From NCBI GenBank assembly GCA_022801925.1, contig JAAWTG010000006.1:1-64000 (forward strand): a DNA stretch of 64,000 nt. The letters run 5' to 3'. A program made the position numbers and the translations under genes. Shown here in pieces: positions 20,107 through 29,588 of the stretch (position 1 is the stretch's first letter; every line of letters begins with the position of its first letter). Under the pieces are notes generated by a model. The model did no database searches, had not been told where the DNA came from, and worked only from the letters and a program-made list of their open reading frames with translations. The DNA is from Clostridia bacterium (GTDB taxonomy: Bacteria > Bacillota > Clostridia > RUG12999).

Positions 20107-20233
20107 GGGTTTTCCTCCTTTTTCCGCCTATTCAAACAATAAATGCCTCATCTCATGCAAAATCATCTATTTTCTAAACTATTGACAGTGTTCGGCAAAC
20201 AAAAGCCGCATATTTTATGCCGAAACCATCGCT

Positions 20234-20773
20234 CTAGCCCTGCTGCCGTTTTGCTTTTGACAAGAAGTATCCCACAATTGTTTTCATGTCCTTAATTTCA
20301 CCGCTCCCAATCATTTGTTCCACCTGCTGCGGTGAAAACGTCAGCACATCCACAAATTCGTCCGGGTCAGGGTGTCTTTCCCCCATTGTCAAACCGTCCG
20401 CATAATAAATATGAATGATTTCGCCGCAGTATCCCGGCGTCGGATAGAATCCGCCCAAATAGTCAAACCGCTGCGCCCGATACCCTGTTTCTTCTTCCAG
20501 CTCCCGCCGTCCGCATACGTCGTGGTCTTCGCCGCGCTCCAGTTTCCCTGCCGGAATTTCCAATATCTCTTCATCATAGGGTTTGCGAAACTGACGCACG
20601 AAAATGATGCTTCCTTCTTCCGTATAGGCGACAATCCCCACGCCGCCCGGGTGTTCCACCAACTCGCGTTTTGCCAGATTGCCGTTGCACAGCCGAACGG
20701 TATCTTCTTTCACATGAATAATACGTCCGTCATAAATCACTCTGCTGTCCACGGTTTCTTCGTTATATTTCAT
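20234..20773 (-). CDS. Nudix hydrolase, ADP-ribose pyrophosphatase type
   Basis: 179 residues. The Nudix box GX5EX7REUXEEXGU is intact around residues 75-97, reading from AGKLERGEDH to RRELEEETGY. An upstream FVRQFRKPYDEEILEIPAG block is typical of NudF/YqkG-like ADP-sugar pyrophosphatases, which clear ADP-ribose to AMP and ribose phosphate in the cytoplasm. The box supplies the divalent-metal-binding glutamates. It appears monocistronic: a bidirectional terminator lies upstream at 20886-20926. Exact substrate preference cannot be read from the sequence. Confidence 0.9.
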   Translation of the reverse strand: MKYNEETVDSRVIYDGRIIHVKEDTVRLCNGNLAKRELVEHPGGVGIVAYTEEGSIIFVRQFRKPYDEEILEIPAGKLERGEDHDVCGRRELEEETGYRAQRFDYLGGFYPTPGYCGEIIHIYYADGLTMGERHPDPDEFVDVLTFSPQQVEQMIGSGEIKDMKTIVGYFLSKAKRQQG

Positions 20774-20885
20774 ACCGTTTCTACCTCTTTTCCTATTTTT
20801 GCCTTCCGCTATCTAACAGATATCAATGTATGTGCTGTCTGTCATAGCAGTTTCCCGCCATCAGATACTTTTTCATAGCAGAAAT

Positions 20886-20926
20886 TGAAAAATAGGCATG
20901 AACCGTTTTTCGTTCATGCCTATTTC
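20886..20926. terminator. intrinsic terminator between small membrane protein and Nudix gene
   Basis: Stem AAATAGGCATGAAC (20890-20903) with GTTCATGCCTATTT (20912-20925), loop CGTTTTTC. It ends the secD-secF-membrane protein transcript running on the minus strand. Confidence 0.75.
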
Positions 20927-20953
20927 CATTCAGCAAAGAAATGCGTTCTTTGC

Positions 20954-21253
20954 TTAAATAAATGCGTATATAATCAGTGCAATGGTTAATGCGTATATGA
21001 CAACAAAAGAAATTGCTTTTATCAGATTAAAGATAAACTTCTTTTTCTCTGTCATGTTCGGCTGTTCATAGGACACGATAATTGCATATCCGATTCCCAG
21101 CAAAATCGGCAGTAACACCAAAAACGGCGTAATCTGAATGCCAAACAACCGTTTTGTTGCAAATGGAATCACACCCACCGCCACAAAAATCAATACTAAA
21201 ATTAACCCGACGCAAACCTGATATTTCTCAAAAATTTTCAAGACTTTTTTCAT
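20954..21253 (-). CDS. small three-helix membrane protein, function unknown
   Basis: 99 residues with three hydrophobic segments (about 13-33, 40-62 and 75-98) and a basic N-terminus MKKVLKIFEK. I do not recognise the family. It lies 37 bases after secF and before the terminator, so it is probably co-transcribed with secD and secF. Its size and topology would fit a SecDF accessory or a general hypothetical membrane protein; nothing in the sequence decides this. RBS is AGGA within GAAAGGACGCGCGACG before ATG. Confidence 0.75.
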   Translation of the reverse strand: MKKVLKIFEKYQVCVGLILVLIFVAVGVIPFATKRLFGIQITPFLVLLPILLGIGYAIIVSYEQPNMTEKKKFIFNLIKAISFVVIYALTIALIIYAFI

Positions 21254-21290
21254 CGTCGCGCGTCCTTTCTGTTTTACATAATATCAGCCG

Positions 21291-22184
21291 TTAAGCCGCT
21301 TTTTTCTTTGTGCCGCCCTTATTGCCGCGCAGCATGTTCCATGTCGGAGCAGCGATAAAGATGGAAGAATAGGTTCCTACGATAACACCAACCATCAATG
21401 GCAGTGCAAATCCGCGAATCGATTCAGAGCCCAGCACATACAGGACTACCAACGTTACAAACGTTGTACCGGATGAGTTAATAGACCGGCGCAGCGTCTG
21501 CAAAATACTCTTTTCGCAAACCTCGGAAAATCCTTCTTTTTTCAGATATTTTCTATTTTCACGCACACGGTCAAAAATGACAATCGTTGCATTGATAGAA
21601 TACCCTATGATGGTCAGAATTGCTGCGATAAACGATGCGTTGACCGGAATACGGAAAATCGCATAAAACGAAATCATCAGCAATGTGTCATGAATCAGCG
21701 CAATCACCGCAGCCACACCGGACGTGAATTCAAAACGAATTGTGATATAAATCAGCATGAGGATACATGCAACGATAACCGCCATAATTGCACCGGTCAA
21801 AATCTCACTGCTGATTGCCGCGCTGATGTTGTTGCTTTCCAGCGGCTGTTCGCTTGTTAAGTTAAAATCTGTTTTAATCTTCTGAAACACTTCGTCACGC
21901 GCAGCAGTTTCCAGAGATTTCATTTTGACGATAACCTCGTTTGCATCTCCAACCTTCTGGATACTATACGGTTTTTCACCGATAGTCTGTTCAATCGCAG
22001 AGGAAAGTGCTGATTCCTCATACGGATTTTCCATATCAATCCGCATCATGGTACCGCCGGAAAAATCAATATCAGTCACAAACCCTTTGTTCACAATCAA
22101 AAAGACTGCGCCAATCAGGATAATTGCCAACGACAGGCAAAGAAATTTCGGATAATTTTTCATAATACTAAACTTGCGTTCCAT
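21291..22184 (-). CDS. secF: protein translocase subunit SecF
   Basis: 297 residues, six membrane helices with the large periplasmic-type loop between helices 1 and 2. The family motif IDFSGGTMMRIDM follows the first helix (about 37-49), and YSINATIVIFDRVREN in helix 4-5 is diagnostic. With SecD it uses the proton motive force to complete protein secretion through SecYEG. It follows secD by 19 bases. The many secreted SLH proteins and lyases in this genome depend on this pathway. Ends in a basic Lys-rich tail. Confidence 0.95.
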   Translation of the reverse strand: MERKFSIMKNYPKFLCLSLAIILIGAVFLIVNKGFVTDIDFSGGTMMRIDMENPYEESALSSAIEQTIGEKPYSIQKVGDANEVIVKMKSLETAARDEVFQKIKTDFNLTSEQPLESNNISAAISSEILTGAIMAVIVACILMLIYITIRFEFTSGVAAVIALIHDTLLMISFYAIFRIPVNASFIAAILTIIGYSINATIVIFDRVRENRKYLKKEGFSEVCEKSILQTLRRSINSSGTTFVTLVVLYVLGSESIRGFALPLMVGVIVGTYSSIFIAAPTWNMLRGNKGGTKKKAA

Positions 22185-22203
22185 TTTAACAGCACCTCCT
22201 TTC

Positions 22204-23469
22204 TTATTTTACACCTATTCCATATAATTTTCTGTTTTTCACATTTAGCTGAACCAACTGAACCAGCAGGAATTTCGTAATGACGATTGCTGTAAACATA
22301 CTGACCAGCACACCAATCAGCAGCGTCACTGCAAACCCTTTCACGGTTCCGGAACCCAGCCACAGCAGCACTGCCGCCGCAATCACGGTTGTTACGTTAG
22401 AGTCTACAACCGCCGCAATTGCGCGGTGGAAACCCGATTCCACAGACGCCCGCAATGTTTTGCCAAGCTTGAGTTCATCTATGATACGTTCAAATATAAC
22501 GACGTTCGCATCGACCGCCATACCCATAGACAGGATAATACCTGCAATACCGGGCAAGGTCAAATTCACTTTGAACCAGCCCAGCAACAATACCGTCAGC
22601 GCCGTATAGAATGACAGCGCAATTGCGGACACCAAGCCCGGCAGACGATAGAAAACAAGCATATAGAGCATGATTAAAATCAAGCTGATGAACGCTGCCA
22701 TAATACTGTTGTTGAACGCCGTTTCTCCCAGCGTCGCGCCAACGCTGCTCACGCCGACTTCTTTCAGCTTAAACGGCAGCTGACCTGCACGAATCAATCC
22801 TGCCAGTTCCCGCGCATATTCTACTGTGAAATTTCCGCCGGAAATGATACAGGTCGTATCAGTAATCTGCGTTTGTACGCGCGGACTGGAAACCACTTGG
22901 TCGTCCAACATGATAGCAATGAAGTTCTGTCCTTCCGGTTGTCCTGCCAAACGGCCGGTCGCTTCAGAAAATTTCTGCACACCGGAATCTTTTAATTTCA
23001 GCTCTACATAGTTTTCCGGCGCCGTGGTTTCACTGAGTTTGTCAAACTTCGCTGTTGCCGTATCCACATCGTCTCCCGTCATAACAGTGTTGCCCTCAGG
23101 GTCTGCAAAAGACAATTGCGCTGTTTTCCCCAACAGTTCCACCGCTTCACGCGGGTCGGAAACAGACGGAATTTCAACATAGAACCGTTTATCTCCTTGA
23201 CTCTGTACATTCGCTTCTGTATATCCCTGTTCTGTGAGACGTGTTCTCAAAATAGAAACCACGGTGTCTCTTTGCTCGTCTGTGATGGAGTCTGCATCCG
23301 CGTCATACTGAATAGACGAACCGCCCGCAATATCCAATCCTTTTTTGATGCCATTCATTGCAGGATTAATTTTCCAGCTTCCCAGCGTTACGCCAAATGC
23401 CGCAACAAAAATCATAATACCGATGATGAGAAGCATTCCTACAAGCTTAATTATGCTTTTCCCTTTCAT
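22204..23469 (-). CDS. secD: protein translocase subunit SecD
   Basis: 421 residues from ATG 23469. GGAGGA lies 7 bases upstream; an upstream in-frame start at 23505 adds 12 residues without a site. First helix at about 7-27, the extracytoplasmic P1 domain with GLDIAGGSSIQYD and RTRLTEQGYTEANVQ, then five helices including VDANVVIFERIIDELK. At about 420 residues it is the short Gram-positive form. Partner of the SecF gene 19 bases downstream, and of YajC at 26826-27191 by family knowledge. Confidence 0.95.
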   Translation of the reverse strand: MKGKSIIKLVGMLLIIGIMIFVAAFGVTLGSWKINPAMNGIKKGLDIAGGSSIQYDADADSITDEQRDTVVSILRTRLTEQGYTEANVQSQGDKRFYVEIPSVSDPREAVELLGKTAQLSFADPEGNTVMTGDDVDTATAKFDKLSETTAPENYVELKLKDSGVQKFSEATGRLAGQPEGQNFIAIMLDDQVVSSPRVQTQITDTTCIISGGNFTVEYARELAGLIRAGQLPFKLKEVGVSSVGATLGETAFNNSIMAAFISLILIMLYMLVFYRLPGLVSAIALSFYTALTVLLLGWFKVNLTLPGIAGIILSMGMAVDANVVIFERIIDELKLGKTLRASVESGFHRAIAAVVDSNVTTVIAAAVLLWLGSGTVKGFAVTLLIGVLVSMFTAIVITKFLLVQLVQLNVKNRKLYGIGVK

Positions 23470-23574
23470 GTTTTTTCCTCCTCTTGTTAAGAGACGTACC
23501 CTCACACTGCGTCTCTCTTATGCCGCGTTTTTGAAACTTTGGACAGACCTGTCCCACGGCAATCACATGATACT

Positions 23575-23603
23575 ATTATATTATGGTTTGTCCCCTTAGT
23601 CAA
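23575..23603 (-). promoter_or_regulatory. promoter of secD-secF
   Basis: TTGACT and TATAAT spaced by 17 bases on the minus strand, about 105 bases before secD. The gap between here and the terminator at 23812-23852 is AT-rich and holds nothing further that I recognise. Confidence 0.75.
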
Positions 23604-23811
23604 GGCTTTCCGTTATTTTTTTTGCTAAATCTGTAAAAAATTACAGTTATCGCTGCAAACAGCCTGTCCTTTTTTCTATTTTGTCCTTTCTACGTGCAAG
23701 GTATGAGACACCCGCTTCGTTTTTCCTATTTAGCATTTTCTTGTTCAAACATCTACTCGAACCGGTAAATGATACTTCAACAATTCATTTTTTGCTTTTT
23801 CTGCTTGATTT

Positions 23812-23852
23812 CACCAAAAAACAAAAGAAGCAGGGCGTTTCCTGCTTCTTTA
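23812..23852 (-). terminator. intrinsic terminator after the HD-domain gene
   Basis: Stem AAAGAAGCAGG/CCTGCTTCTTT with loop AAACGC on the minus strand, followed by TGTTTTTTGG. It closes the queA-to-HD gene run. Confidence 0.8.
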
Positions 23853-23893
23853 TCTTCTTATTGCCGTACGGCAAATATTTTTGTTTTCGCCCT

Positions 23894-24556
23894 TTACAGA
23901 ATTGCTGCGCCGTTGATAATCAGTTTAAACCGGTATCCCAAAAATGCGGCGGCGCGTTTACACATGTTCATTCTGGTCATAAAAATTTCCAAATAATCCA
24001 TGGCGGAAGAAATGGCGTCGTCAATCCTCAGCGATAGCTGGATGACTTTCTTTTCTTCCAGCACTTCAATTTTGCTTTCATGTACCGCATAGTTCACTCG
24101 GTCATGAATATCAAAATGTTCTATATCGGTGTTGCGCACCCGACTGGTGCGCACGTCCGCTTTATCCGCCAAAATAATGGCAGCCGAAACCGGATTGACC
24201 GCATATCCTTCTCCCTCGTTGTGGTTGCCGATTGCCGACACTATCGTCATGATTTCCGCCGGCGGCATACCCAAATCTTTCAGCAGTGAAAACGCCATTG
24301 CCGCGCCCGTCTGCGCGTGCATCTGGCGGTTAATCGCATTGCCGATATCATGCAAATATCCGGTAATGCGCGCAAGTTCCTGTTCCCGTTCGCTGTAGCC
24401 CATGTCGCGCATGAGCCGTGCAGCGGCGGCGGACACCCGTCCCGCATGAACATGCGAATGTTCTGTATATCCCATTACTTTCATGGTTTCTTCTGCACAA
24501 TCGATCATGTGAATCACAAGTTCATTTTCCCGAATGTCGTTGTATGTGATTTGCAT
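23894..24556 (-). CDS. HD-domain phosphohydrolase
   Basis: 220 residues. HD-superfamily metal ligands are visible: HSHVHAGRVS near residue 36, ITGYLHDIGNAINR near 67 (the HD pair), and AIGNHNEGEG near 107, then LADKADVRTSR near 130. Such enzymes hydrolyse phosphomonoesters or phosphodiesters, often nucleotides; the substrate here is not evident. It is the last gene after the SCIFF maturase (42-base gap), an arrangement I associate with Clostridia. ATG 24556 is chosen with AAGGAAG 8-9 bases upstream; a GTG at 24565 overlaps that site. Confidence 0.85.
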   Translation of the reverse strand: MQITYNDIRENELVIHMIDCAEETMKVMGYTEHSHVHAGRVSAAAARLMRDMGYSEREQELARITGYLHDIGNAINRQMHAQTGAAMAFSLLKDLGMPPAEIMTIVSAIGNHNEGEGYAVNPVSAAIILADKADVRTSRVRNTDIEHFDIHDRVNYAVHESKIEVLEEKKVIQLSLRIDDAISSAMDYLEIFMTRMNMCKRAAAFLGYRFKLIINGAAIL

Positions 24557-24598
24557 AAACTTCACTTCCTTTTGGCAGATAGCAGTCCCCTCTTACTC

Positions 24599-25972
24599 TT
24601 ATTCTTCCGCCAACGCCGCTTTAATGGCAATGGCACATTCAATGCGTTTGCGCTGCAATTCACAGCCCAAATCATAGGGTTTGTTCAAATCTCCGTTAAA
24701 CTGCTGCGCATTGGCAGGACAGCCGCCGCTGCAATAGAATTTCGCCCAGCAGTCCCGGCAAGCCGGTTTACTGTAGACATTGCAGCTTGCAAAGGTTTCG
24801 CTGATGTCGTGGCGGAACGGTTCCTCCTGTTTCAAGACATTACCCATGCGAAAATCTTCGTTGCCCACAAACTGATGGCACGGATAGATATCGCCATTTG
24901 GCGCAACCGCAAGATATTCGCTGCCGCTGCCGCAGCCGCTGAGACGTTTATAGACGCAAGGACCCTGATCTAAATCCACCATGAAATGGAAGAAGTTAAA
25001 CCCGTTCCCTTCTTTGCGGCGGCGGATATATTCCTTTGCCAAAATATCATATTGTTCATCGATTTTGGGAATATCCTCATATTGCAAGGCATAGTCCACA
25101 TCAAACGGCGCAACCACCGGCTCCACGGAAGTCTGTTTGAATCCCAAATCCGCCAAATGCAGCACGTCCTCAGCAAAGTCGAGGTTGTGACGCGTGAATG
25201 TCCCGCGCACATAGTAGTTATCCTGTCCGCGCAATTCCGCCAGCTTTTGAAATTTCGGTACGATTTTATCATAGCTGCCCGAACCGTCCACGCGGCAGCG
25301 TACGCGGTCGTTGACCTCTTTGCGTCCGTCAATGCTCAGCACAACATTTACCATGTTTTCGTTGATATATTCCATGATGTCGTCTGTCAGCAGCATACCA
25401 TTGGTGGTAATGGTGAACCGGAACTGTTTGCCCGTTTCCCGCTCACGGTTACGCGCATATGCCACAGTGGATTTCACCACATCGAAATTCATCAGCGGTT
25501 CTCCGCCGAAAAAGTCGATTTCAATGTTGCGGCGGTTGCCGCTGTTCGCAATGACGAAATCAATCGCCGCTTTGCCCACTTCCGCCGGCATCAGTTCCCG
25601 TGTGCCGCCAAATGCGCCTTCGTCCGCGAAACAGTAGGCGCAGCGCAGGTTACAGTCATGCGCAATGTGTATACACAGCGCTTTGACAACCGGCTGGTTG
25701 TGATAATTTTTCGCAATTTCCGCATAGGCGTCCGGTGTGAACAGCAACCCCTGTCCCACCAATTCTTTCAGTTCTTCATATGCCTGCGCCAACTCCTGCC
25801 GTGCAAAAGCATTCAGTTCCGCCAAAACCGTTTCCCGCGGCGGCATATCCTCCCAACCATGTGCTACATAATATTCTGTCAGTGCATAAGCCGCCGGTTC
25901 CATGATATGTACCGCACCACTGTACACATCAACAACGATATGGGTTCCTTCCCATGTAAAACAATGTACCAT
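24599..25972 (-). CDS. thioether cross-link-forming SCIFF peptide maturase (radical SAM/SPASM)
   Basis: 457 residues. N-terminal recognition region of about 90 residues (VHCFTWEGTHIVVDVYSG), radical SAM domain with CNLRCAYC near residue 107 and FFGGEPLMNFD near 158, then SPASM-type auxiliary cluster cysteines from YLAVAPNGDIYPCHQF through KPACRDCWAKFYCSGGCP. The family installs thioether links between cysteine sulfur and an acceptor residue in the SCIFF peptide, whose gene is at 26164-26307. The peptide is released or kept for an unknown purpose. This pairing is near universal in Clostridia, and the enzyme is full length. Confidence 0.95.
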   Translation of the reverse strand: MVHCFTWEGTHIVVDVYSGAVHIMEPAAYALTEYYVAHGWEDMPPRETVLAELNAFARQELAQAYEELKELVGQGLLFTPDAYAEIAKNYHNQPVVKALCIHIAHDCNLRCAYCFADEGAFGGTRELMPAEVGKAAIDFVIANSGNRRNIEIDFFGGEPLMNFDVVKSTVAYARNRERETGKQFRFTITTNGMLLTDDIMEYINENMVNVVLSIDGRKEVNDRVRCRVDGSGSYDKIVPKFQKLAELRGQDNYYVRGTFTRHNLDFAEDVLHLADLGFKQTSVEPVVAPFDVDYALQYEDIPKIDEQYDILAKEYIRRRKEGNGFNFFHFMVDLDQGPCVYKRLSGCGSGSEYLAVAPNGDIYPCHQFVGNEDFRMGNVLKQEEPFRHDISETFASCNVYSKPACRDCWAKFYCSGGCPANAQQFNGDLNKPYDLGCELQRKRIECAIAIKAALAEE

Positions 25973-26114
25973 CTATCTATTCTCCTTAAAATCACACAAA
26001 TCTATTCCTTATATGATGCATTTTTGCATCATGTCACAAAAAAACGCAAACCGCTCTGTGAACATTCTGTCACAGAAACGGCAACTCAGTTAAGGATTTT
26101 CACTTGCTATGTTT

Positions 26115-26150
26115 AAAAAGGCATCCGCCCTTTTGGGGCGATGCCTTTTT
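26115..26150 (-). terminator. intrinsic terminator after the SCIFF peptide gene
   Basis: Stem AAAAAGGCATCGCCC pairing with GGGCGGATGCCTTTTT (one mismatch) on the minus strand, 14 bases after the SCIFF stop, with a T-run. It lies before the maturase gene and may set a higher level for the peptide than for the enzyme. Confidence 0.8.
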
Positions 26151-26163
26151 GATATCCTGCTAT

Positions 26164-26307
26164 TTATTTGATGTTTTCACATTTCTGGTTTGCTACCGTA
26201 CAGGATGTTTTGCAAGCAGACTGGCAAGATGTTTGGCATTCGCCGCATCCGCCTCCCGCTACGCTTTTTGTCAGCACTTTTCCATTTAATGTTTTAACCT
26301 GTTTCAT
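26164..26307 (-). CDS. SCIFF ribosomally synthesised peptide (six cysteines in forty-five)
   Basis: 47 residues, too short for usual gene finders. Begins MKQVKTLNGKVLTKS and carries the six-cysteine core GGGCGECQTSCQSACKTSC, with the last cysteine in NQKCENIK: cysteines at 21, 24, 28, 32, 36 and 43. This is the canonical SCIFF precursor, the substrate of the radical SAM maturase encoded 191 bases downstream. TAAGGAGGAAAC gives an ideal ribosome binding site before ATG 26307. A terminator follows directly. The mature role of SCIFF is not established. Confidence 0.97.
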   Translation of the reverse strand: MKQVKTLNGKVLTKSVAGGGCGECQTSCQSACKTSCTVANQKCENIK

Positions 26308-26368
26308 TGTCTGTTTCCTCCTTATTATATGAACGAATGTGCAAAAATGTGCGCACTCATCCGATTTT

Positions 26369-26797
26369 TTAGTAACGGCGGCGGCGTTTCGGTTTAGTGT
26401 TCAGACCGACAATTCCGCCCATTGCGCCAATGAGCAACGCGGTTATCAATGTTAAAATCCATTTTACCGAGAGAATCGGAGACGCGCCGGTCAGCCACCC
26501 CAAAACGACCATCACCATTCCATAGATACCTGTGACAACCGCTCCCGCCAGCCAACCGCCGGAATGCGCTTTGCGACCTGCAAGAAACGAGGCTGCAAAC
26601 ATTACGGCAATGCTGACCACAAACATGGTGGAACGAACCGCTCCCAAAGGCAGCGGCGCCAGTTTATAAATCACTGCCAGTACCAACACGGCAAGGAAGG
26701 TGACAACAAACTCAAACACAATCAACGGCATACCTGACGCCGAACGTCTGGCAATCTGCGGACCAAATACGGATGATTTTCTGCTGTATGGTTCCAT
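26369..26797 (-). CDS. TIGR04086 family membrane protein
   Basis: 142 residues with four predicted membrane helices after a short cytosolic tail (MEPYSRKSSVFGP) and a basic C-terminus KPKRRRRY. Position between yajC and SCIFF and the size match the TIGR04086 family, a Clostridia protein of unknown function. It follows yajC by 28 bases and precedes SCIFF by 61 bases. No catalytic motif. Confidence 0.85.
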   Translation of the reverse strand: MEPYSRKSSVFGPQIARRSASGMPLIVFEFVVTFLAVLVLAVIYKLAPLPLGAVRSTMFVVSIAVMFAASFLAGRKAHSGGWLAGAVVTGIYGMVMVVLGWLTGASPILSVKWILTLITALLIGAMGGIVGLNTKPKRRRRY

Positions 26798-26825
26798 TCG
26801 GCCCTCTCCTCTCTTTTGGGATTTT

Positions 26826-27191
26826 TTATTTATCCTCTACATATTTCAAAACGTCTTTAATGCCCCATTTTGCAACATGAATCGGTGTTTTGTCCGGTGT
26901 GGATTCAATGATGAACGTATCGTCTTTAATACGGGTCACTGTGCCATAAATGCCGCCGATTGTCAGCACATCATCGCCCACTTGAATGGCATTAATCATA
27001 TCCCGCGCCTGTTTATCTTTTTTGCGCTGCGGACGAATAATCATAAAATAGAATACCACAAAAATCAGCACCATCGGAATCAACATGCCCCAAATACTGC
27101 CGCCCATTCCCATACCTGCCGCACCGGCCGCTGCTGCGTCCGCCGCCGCTTCGCCTTCTGCAAAAACGGTCATACCTAATAACTGTTCCAT
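26826..27191 (-). CDS. yajC: preprotein translocase subunit YajC
   Basis: 121 residues. One membrane helix at about 32-53 (LIPMVLIFVVFYFMIIRPQ) followed by the family sequence RKKDKQARDMINAIQVGDDV and a small beta domain with GGIYGTVTRIKDDTFII. Unusual is an Ala-rich stretch of about 16 residues before the helix (EGEAAADAAAAGAAG). YajC associates with SecDF at the translocon. It is the third gene of the queA-tgt-yajC order, 146 bases after tgt. Confidence 0.93.
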   Translation of the reverse strand: MEQLLGMTVFAEGEAAADAAAAGAAGMGMGGSIWGMLIPMVLIFVVFYFMIIRPQRKKDKQARDMINAIQVGDDVLTIGGIYGTVTRIKDDTFIIESTPDKTPIHVAKWGIKDVLKYVEDK

Positions 27192-27337
27192 AGTTTACCT
27201 TCTTTCTGTATCTTTCCTTGTTTGTCCTGATATGGTTCATAAATAAGCTCACTTTTATCAGTCTTTAGCTAACACTTATCCATATTATTAATTATACATA
27301 CTTTTTCCAAATAATCAAGTCTTTTGCGCCATCTTTT

Positions 27338-28468
27338 TTATATTTTTCGCATATATTGTTCTACCGCCCAATTTTTATAGGCTTCATAGCGTTGCTCTTC
27401 AATCGCTGTACGGATTTCCTCCATCATATGGTTATAAAAATAGAGGTTATGCAGTACACACAGACGCAGCCCCAGCATTTCTCCTGCTTTGAGTAAATGG
27501 CGGATATAAGCACGCGAAAAATGCTGACAGGCAGGACAGCCACAGTCGGGATCAATGGGTAACGGGTCCCGCTCAAATTTTTGATTCAGAATATGCATAT
27601 AGCCTTTGGAAGTGAACAGCGACCCATGCCGCGCGTTACGCGAAGTAATCACGCAGTCAAAAAAGTCCACGCCGCGCCAAACGGCTTCCAAGATGTTGGC
27701 AGGCGTTCCCACACCCATGAGATAGCGCGGACGGTCTTCCGGCATGTGCGGCTCCACCGTTTCAATGATGTGATACATGGTCTCTGCGCTTTCGCCCACT
27801 GCCAATCCGCCGATAGCATAGCCGGGCAAATCCAGTTTTGCGATTTCCTGCATATGCTGCACACGAATGTCGTCATAGGTGCCGCCTTGGTTAATGCCAA
27901 ACAGCAATTGCTGCGGGTTAATCGTCCCTTCCTGTGCATTCAGCCGCGCCAGTTCCGCCTTGCAGCGTTCCAGCCAGCGCGCAGTCCGCGCCGCCGATTG
28001 CTCCACATATTCCCGCGGCGCCGGATTTTCAATACATTCATCAAACGCCATGGCAATGGTGGATGCCAAATTGGACTGAATCCGCATACTTTCCTCCGGC
28101 CCCATGAATATCTTTCTACCGTCTACATGCGACTGAAACGTCACACCCGCTTCTTTTATTTTACGAAGCTGTGCCAGCGAAAATACCTGAAATCCGCCGC
28201 TGTCCGTTAAAATGGGGCGATCCCAGTTCATAAACTTGTGCAGACCGCCCAAATCACGGATAATTTCATCACCCGGTCGGATATGCAAATGATAGGTATT
28301 GGACAGTTCCACCTGACAGCCGACTTCTTTTAAATCCAGCGCCGAAACCGCGCCTTTAATCGCTGCGCTGGTTCCCACGTTCATGAAAACCGGCGTTTGC
28401 ACTGTCCCATGCACGGTTTCAAACGTGCCGCGGCGCGCCTTTTTTTCCTTTGTCAGTAGTTTAAACAT
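27338..28468 (-). CDS. tgt: queuine/preQ1 tRNA-guanine transglycosylase
   Basis: 376 residues, normal length. Exchanges guanine-34 of tRNAs with GUN anticodons for preQ1. Seen are LTDSGGFQVFSLAQLRK (substrate-binding aspartate, about 90), the LFGINQGG loop near 208, CVITSRNARHGSLFT near 278, and the zinc site CGCPACQHFSRAYIRHLL near 317-334. It follows queA by 15 bases and the two act in sequence in queuosine formation. Confidence 0.97.
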   Translation of the reverse strand: MFKLLTKEKKARRGTFETVHGTVQTPVFMNVGTSAAIKGAVSALDLKEVGCQVELSNTYHLHIRPGDEIIRDLGGLHKFMNWDRPILTDSGGFQVFSLAQLRKIKEAGVTFQSHVDGRKIFMGPEESMRIQSNLASTIAMAFDECIENPAPREYVEQSAARTARWLERCKAELARLNAQEGTINPQQLLFGINQGGTYDDIRVQHMQEIAKLDLPGYAIGGLAVGESAETMYHIIETVEPHMPEDRPRYLMGVGTPANILEAVWRGVDFFDCVITSRNARHGSLFTSKGYMHILNQKFERDPLPIDPDCGCPACQHFSRAYIRHLLKAGEMLGLRLCVLHNLYFYNHMMEEIRTAIEEQRYEAYKNWAVEQYMRKI

Positions 28469-28483
28469 GATTTTTCTCCTTTT

Positions 28484-29518
28484 CTACTCCCGATTGTTGA
28501 CAAACATGCTGTCGCCAAAACTATAGAATCGGTATCGCTCGCGAATTGCTTCCCTATAGGCATTCATCGTATGTTCATATCCACCAATGGTGCTGACCAG
28601 CATAATCAGCGTGGACTGCGGCAGATGAAAATTGGTAATCAGGCAGTCCACCGCTTTCATTTGATAGCCAGGGTAGATAAAAATGTTGGTATACCCGCTG
28701 CACGCTTCCACAGTGCCATCTTCTTTTGCAATGCTCTCCAGCGTGCGGCAGCTCGTCGTCCCCACCGCAATGATACGTCCGCCGTTTTTGCGGCAGCGGT
28801 TGATTTTATCCGCACATGCTTGGTCTACCACATAAAATTCGCTGTGCATTTCATGGTCTTCCACCTTTTCCACCTTCACAGGGCGGAATGTCCCGATGCC
28901 GACATGCAGCGTCAAATACGCCAGTTCCACGCCTTTTTGCTCCAGTTTTTGCAGCAGTTCCGGCGTGAAATGCAGTCCCGCCGTAGGTGCGGCGGCGCTG
29001 CCGTCATGTTTCGCATATACCGTTTGATAGCGTTCTTTATCCTCTAATTTATGCGTGATATAGTGCGGCAGGGGCATTTCTCCCAAGCTGTCCAGAATTT
29101 CTTCAAACACACCTATGAATGAAAACCGTACAATACGGTTACCGTTTTCCAGCACTGTTTCAATCTCCGCCTTAAGCTGTCCGTCACCAAACACCACTCG
29201 TTTGCCCTCCCGCAGTCTGCGTCCGGGTCGTACCATGGTTTCCCAATGCGTGTCGTCAATGCGGCGCAGCAGCAAAAATTCTACCGCGCCGCCGCTACCT
29301 TCTATCGCGCCATAGAGTCTGGCGGGAATGACCTTGGTGTTGTTGAGCACCAAACAATCGCCGCTGTCCAATTCTTCTATCATATCGGCAAAATGGCGGT
29401 GGCGCAGTTTGCCCGTTTTCCGGTTCATAATGAGCAATCTGGACTGGTCGCGCTTCCTGATAGGCGTTTGGGCAATCAGTTCCTGCGGCAACTCAAAATC
29501 AAATTGTTTTACGTCCAT
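28484..29518 (-). CDS. queA: S-adenosylmethionine:tRNA ribosyltransferase-isomerase
   Basis: 344 residues. Starts with [17 protein letters not shown] and has DRYQTVYA-like and [11 protein letters not shown] blocks, then [14 protein letters not shown] and [15 protein letters not shown], all diagnostic for QueA. Transfers the ribosyl group of SAM to preQ1-34 in tRNA to make epoxyqueuosine. First gene of the queA-tgt unit, with a promoter 42 bases upstream. Confidence 0.97.
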   Translation of the reverse strand: MDVKQFDFELPQELIAQTPIRKRDQSRLLIMNRKTGKLRHRHFADMIEELDSGDCLVLNNTKVIPARLYGAIEGSGGAVEFLLLRRIDDTHWETMVRPGRRLREGKRVVFGDGQLKAEIETVLENGNRIVRFSFIGVFEEILDSLGEMPLPHYITHKLEDKERYQTVYAKHDGSAAAPTAGLHFTPELLQKLEQKGVELAYLTLHVGIGTFRPVKVEKVEDHEMHSEFYVVDQACADKINRCRKNGGRIIAVGTTSCRTLESIAKEDGTVEACSGYTNIFIYPGYQMKAVDCLITNFHLPQSTLIMLVSTIGGYEHTMNAYREAIRERYRFYSFGDSMFVNNRE

Positions 29519-29559
29519 TCTCTTTTTTCTCCTTTTTCTCCTGCAAACATATTACTTAT

Positions 29560-29588
29560 ATCTTACACTATCCCCGCCGGAAAATCAA
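29560..29588 (-). promoter_or_regulatory. promoter of queA-tgt
   Basis: TTGATT and TAAGAT with a 17-base spacer on the minus strand, about 42 bases before the queA start. From here to the terminator at 29859 (about 270 bases) I see no gene. A TTTACA-17-TACAAT box lies on the plus strand at 29816-29844. Confidence 0.6.

Noticed and set aside
24986-26116. 376-codon plus-strand frame opposite the SCIFF maturase
   Set aside because: Antisense shadow; the minus-strand frame has intact cluster motifs and family length, while this one has no recognisable domain.
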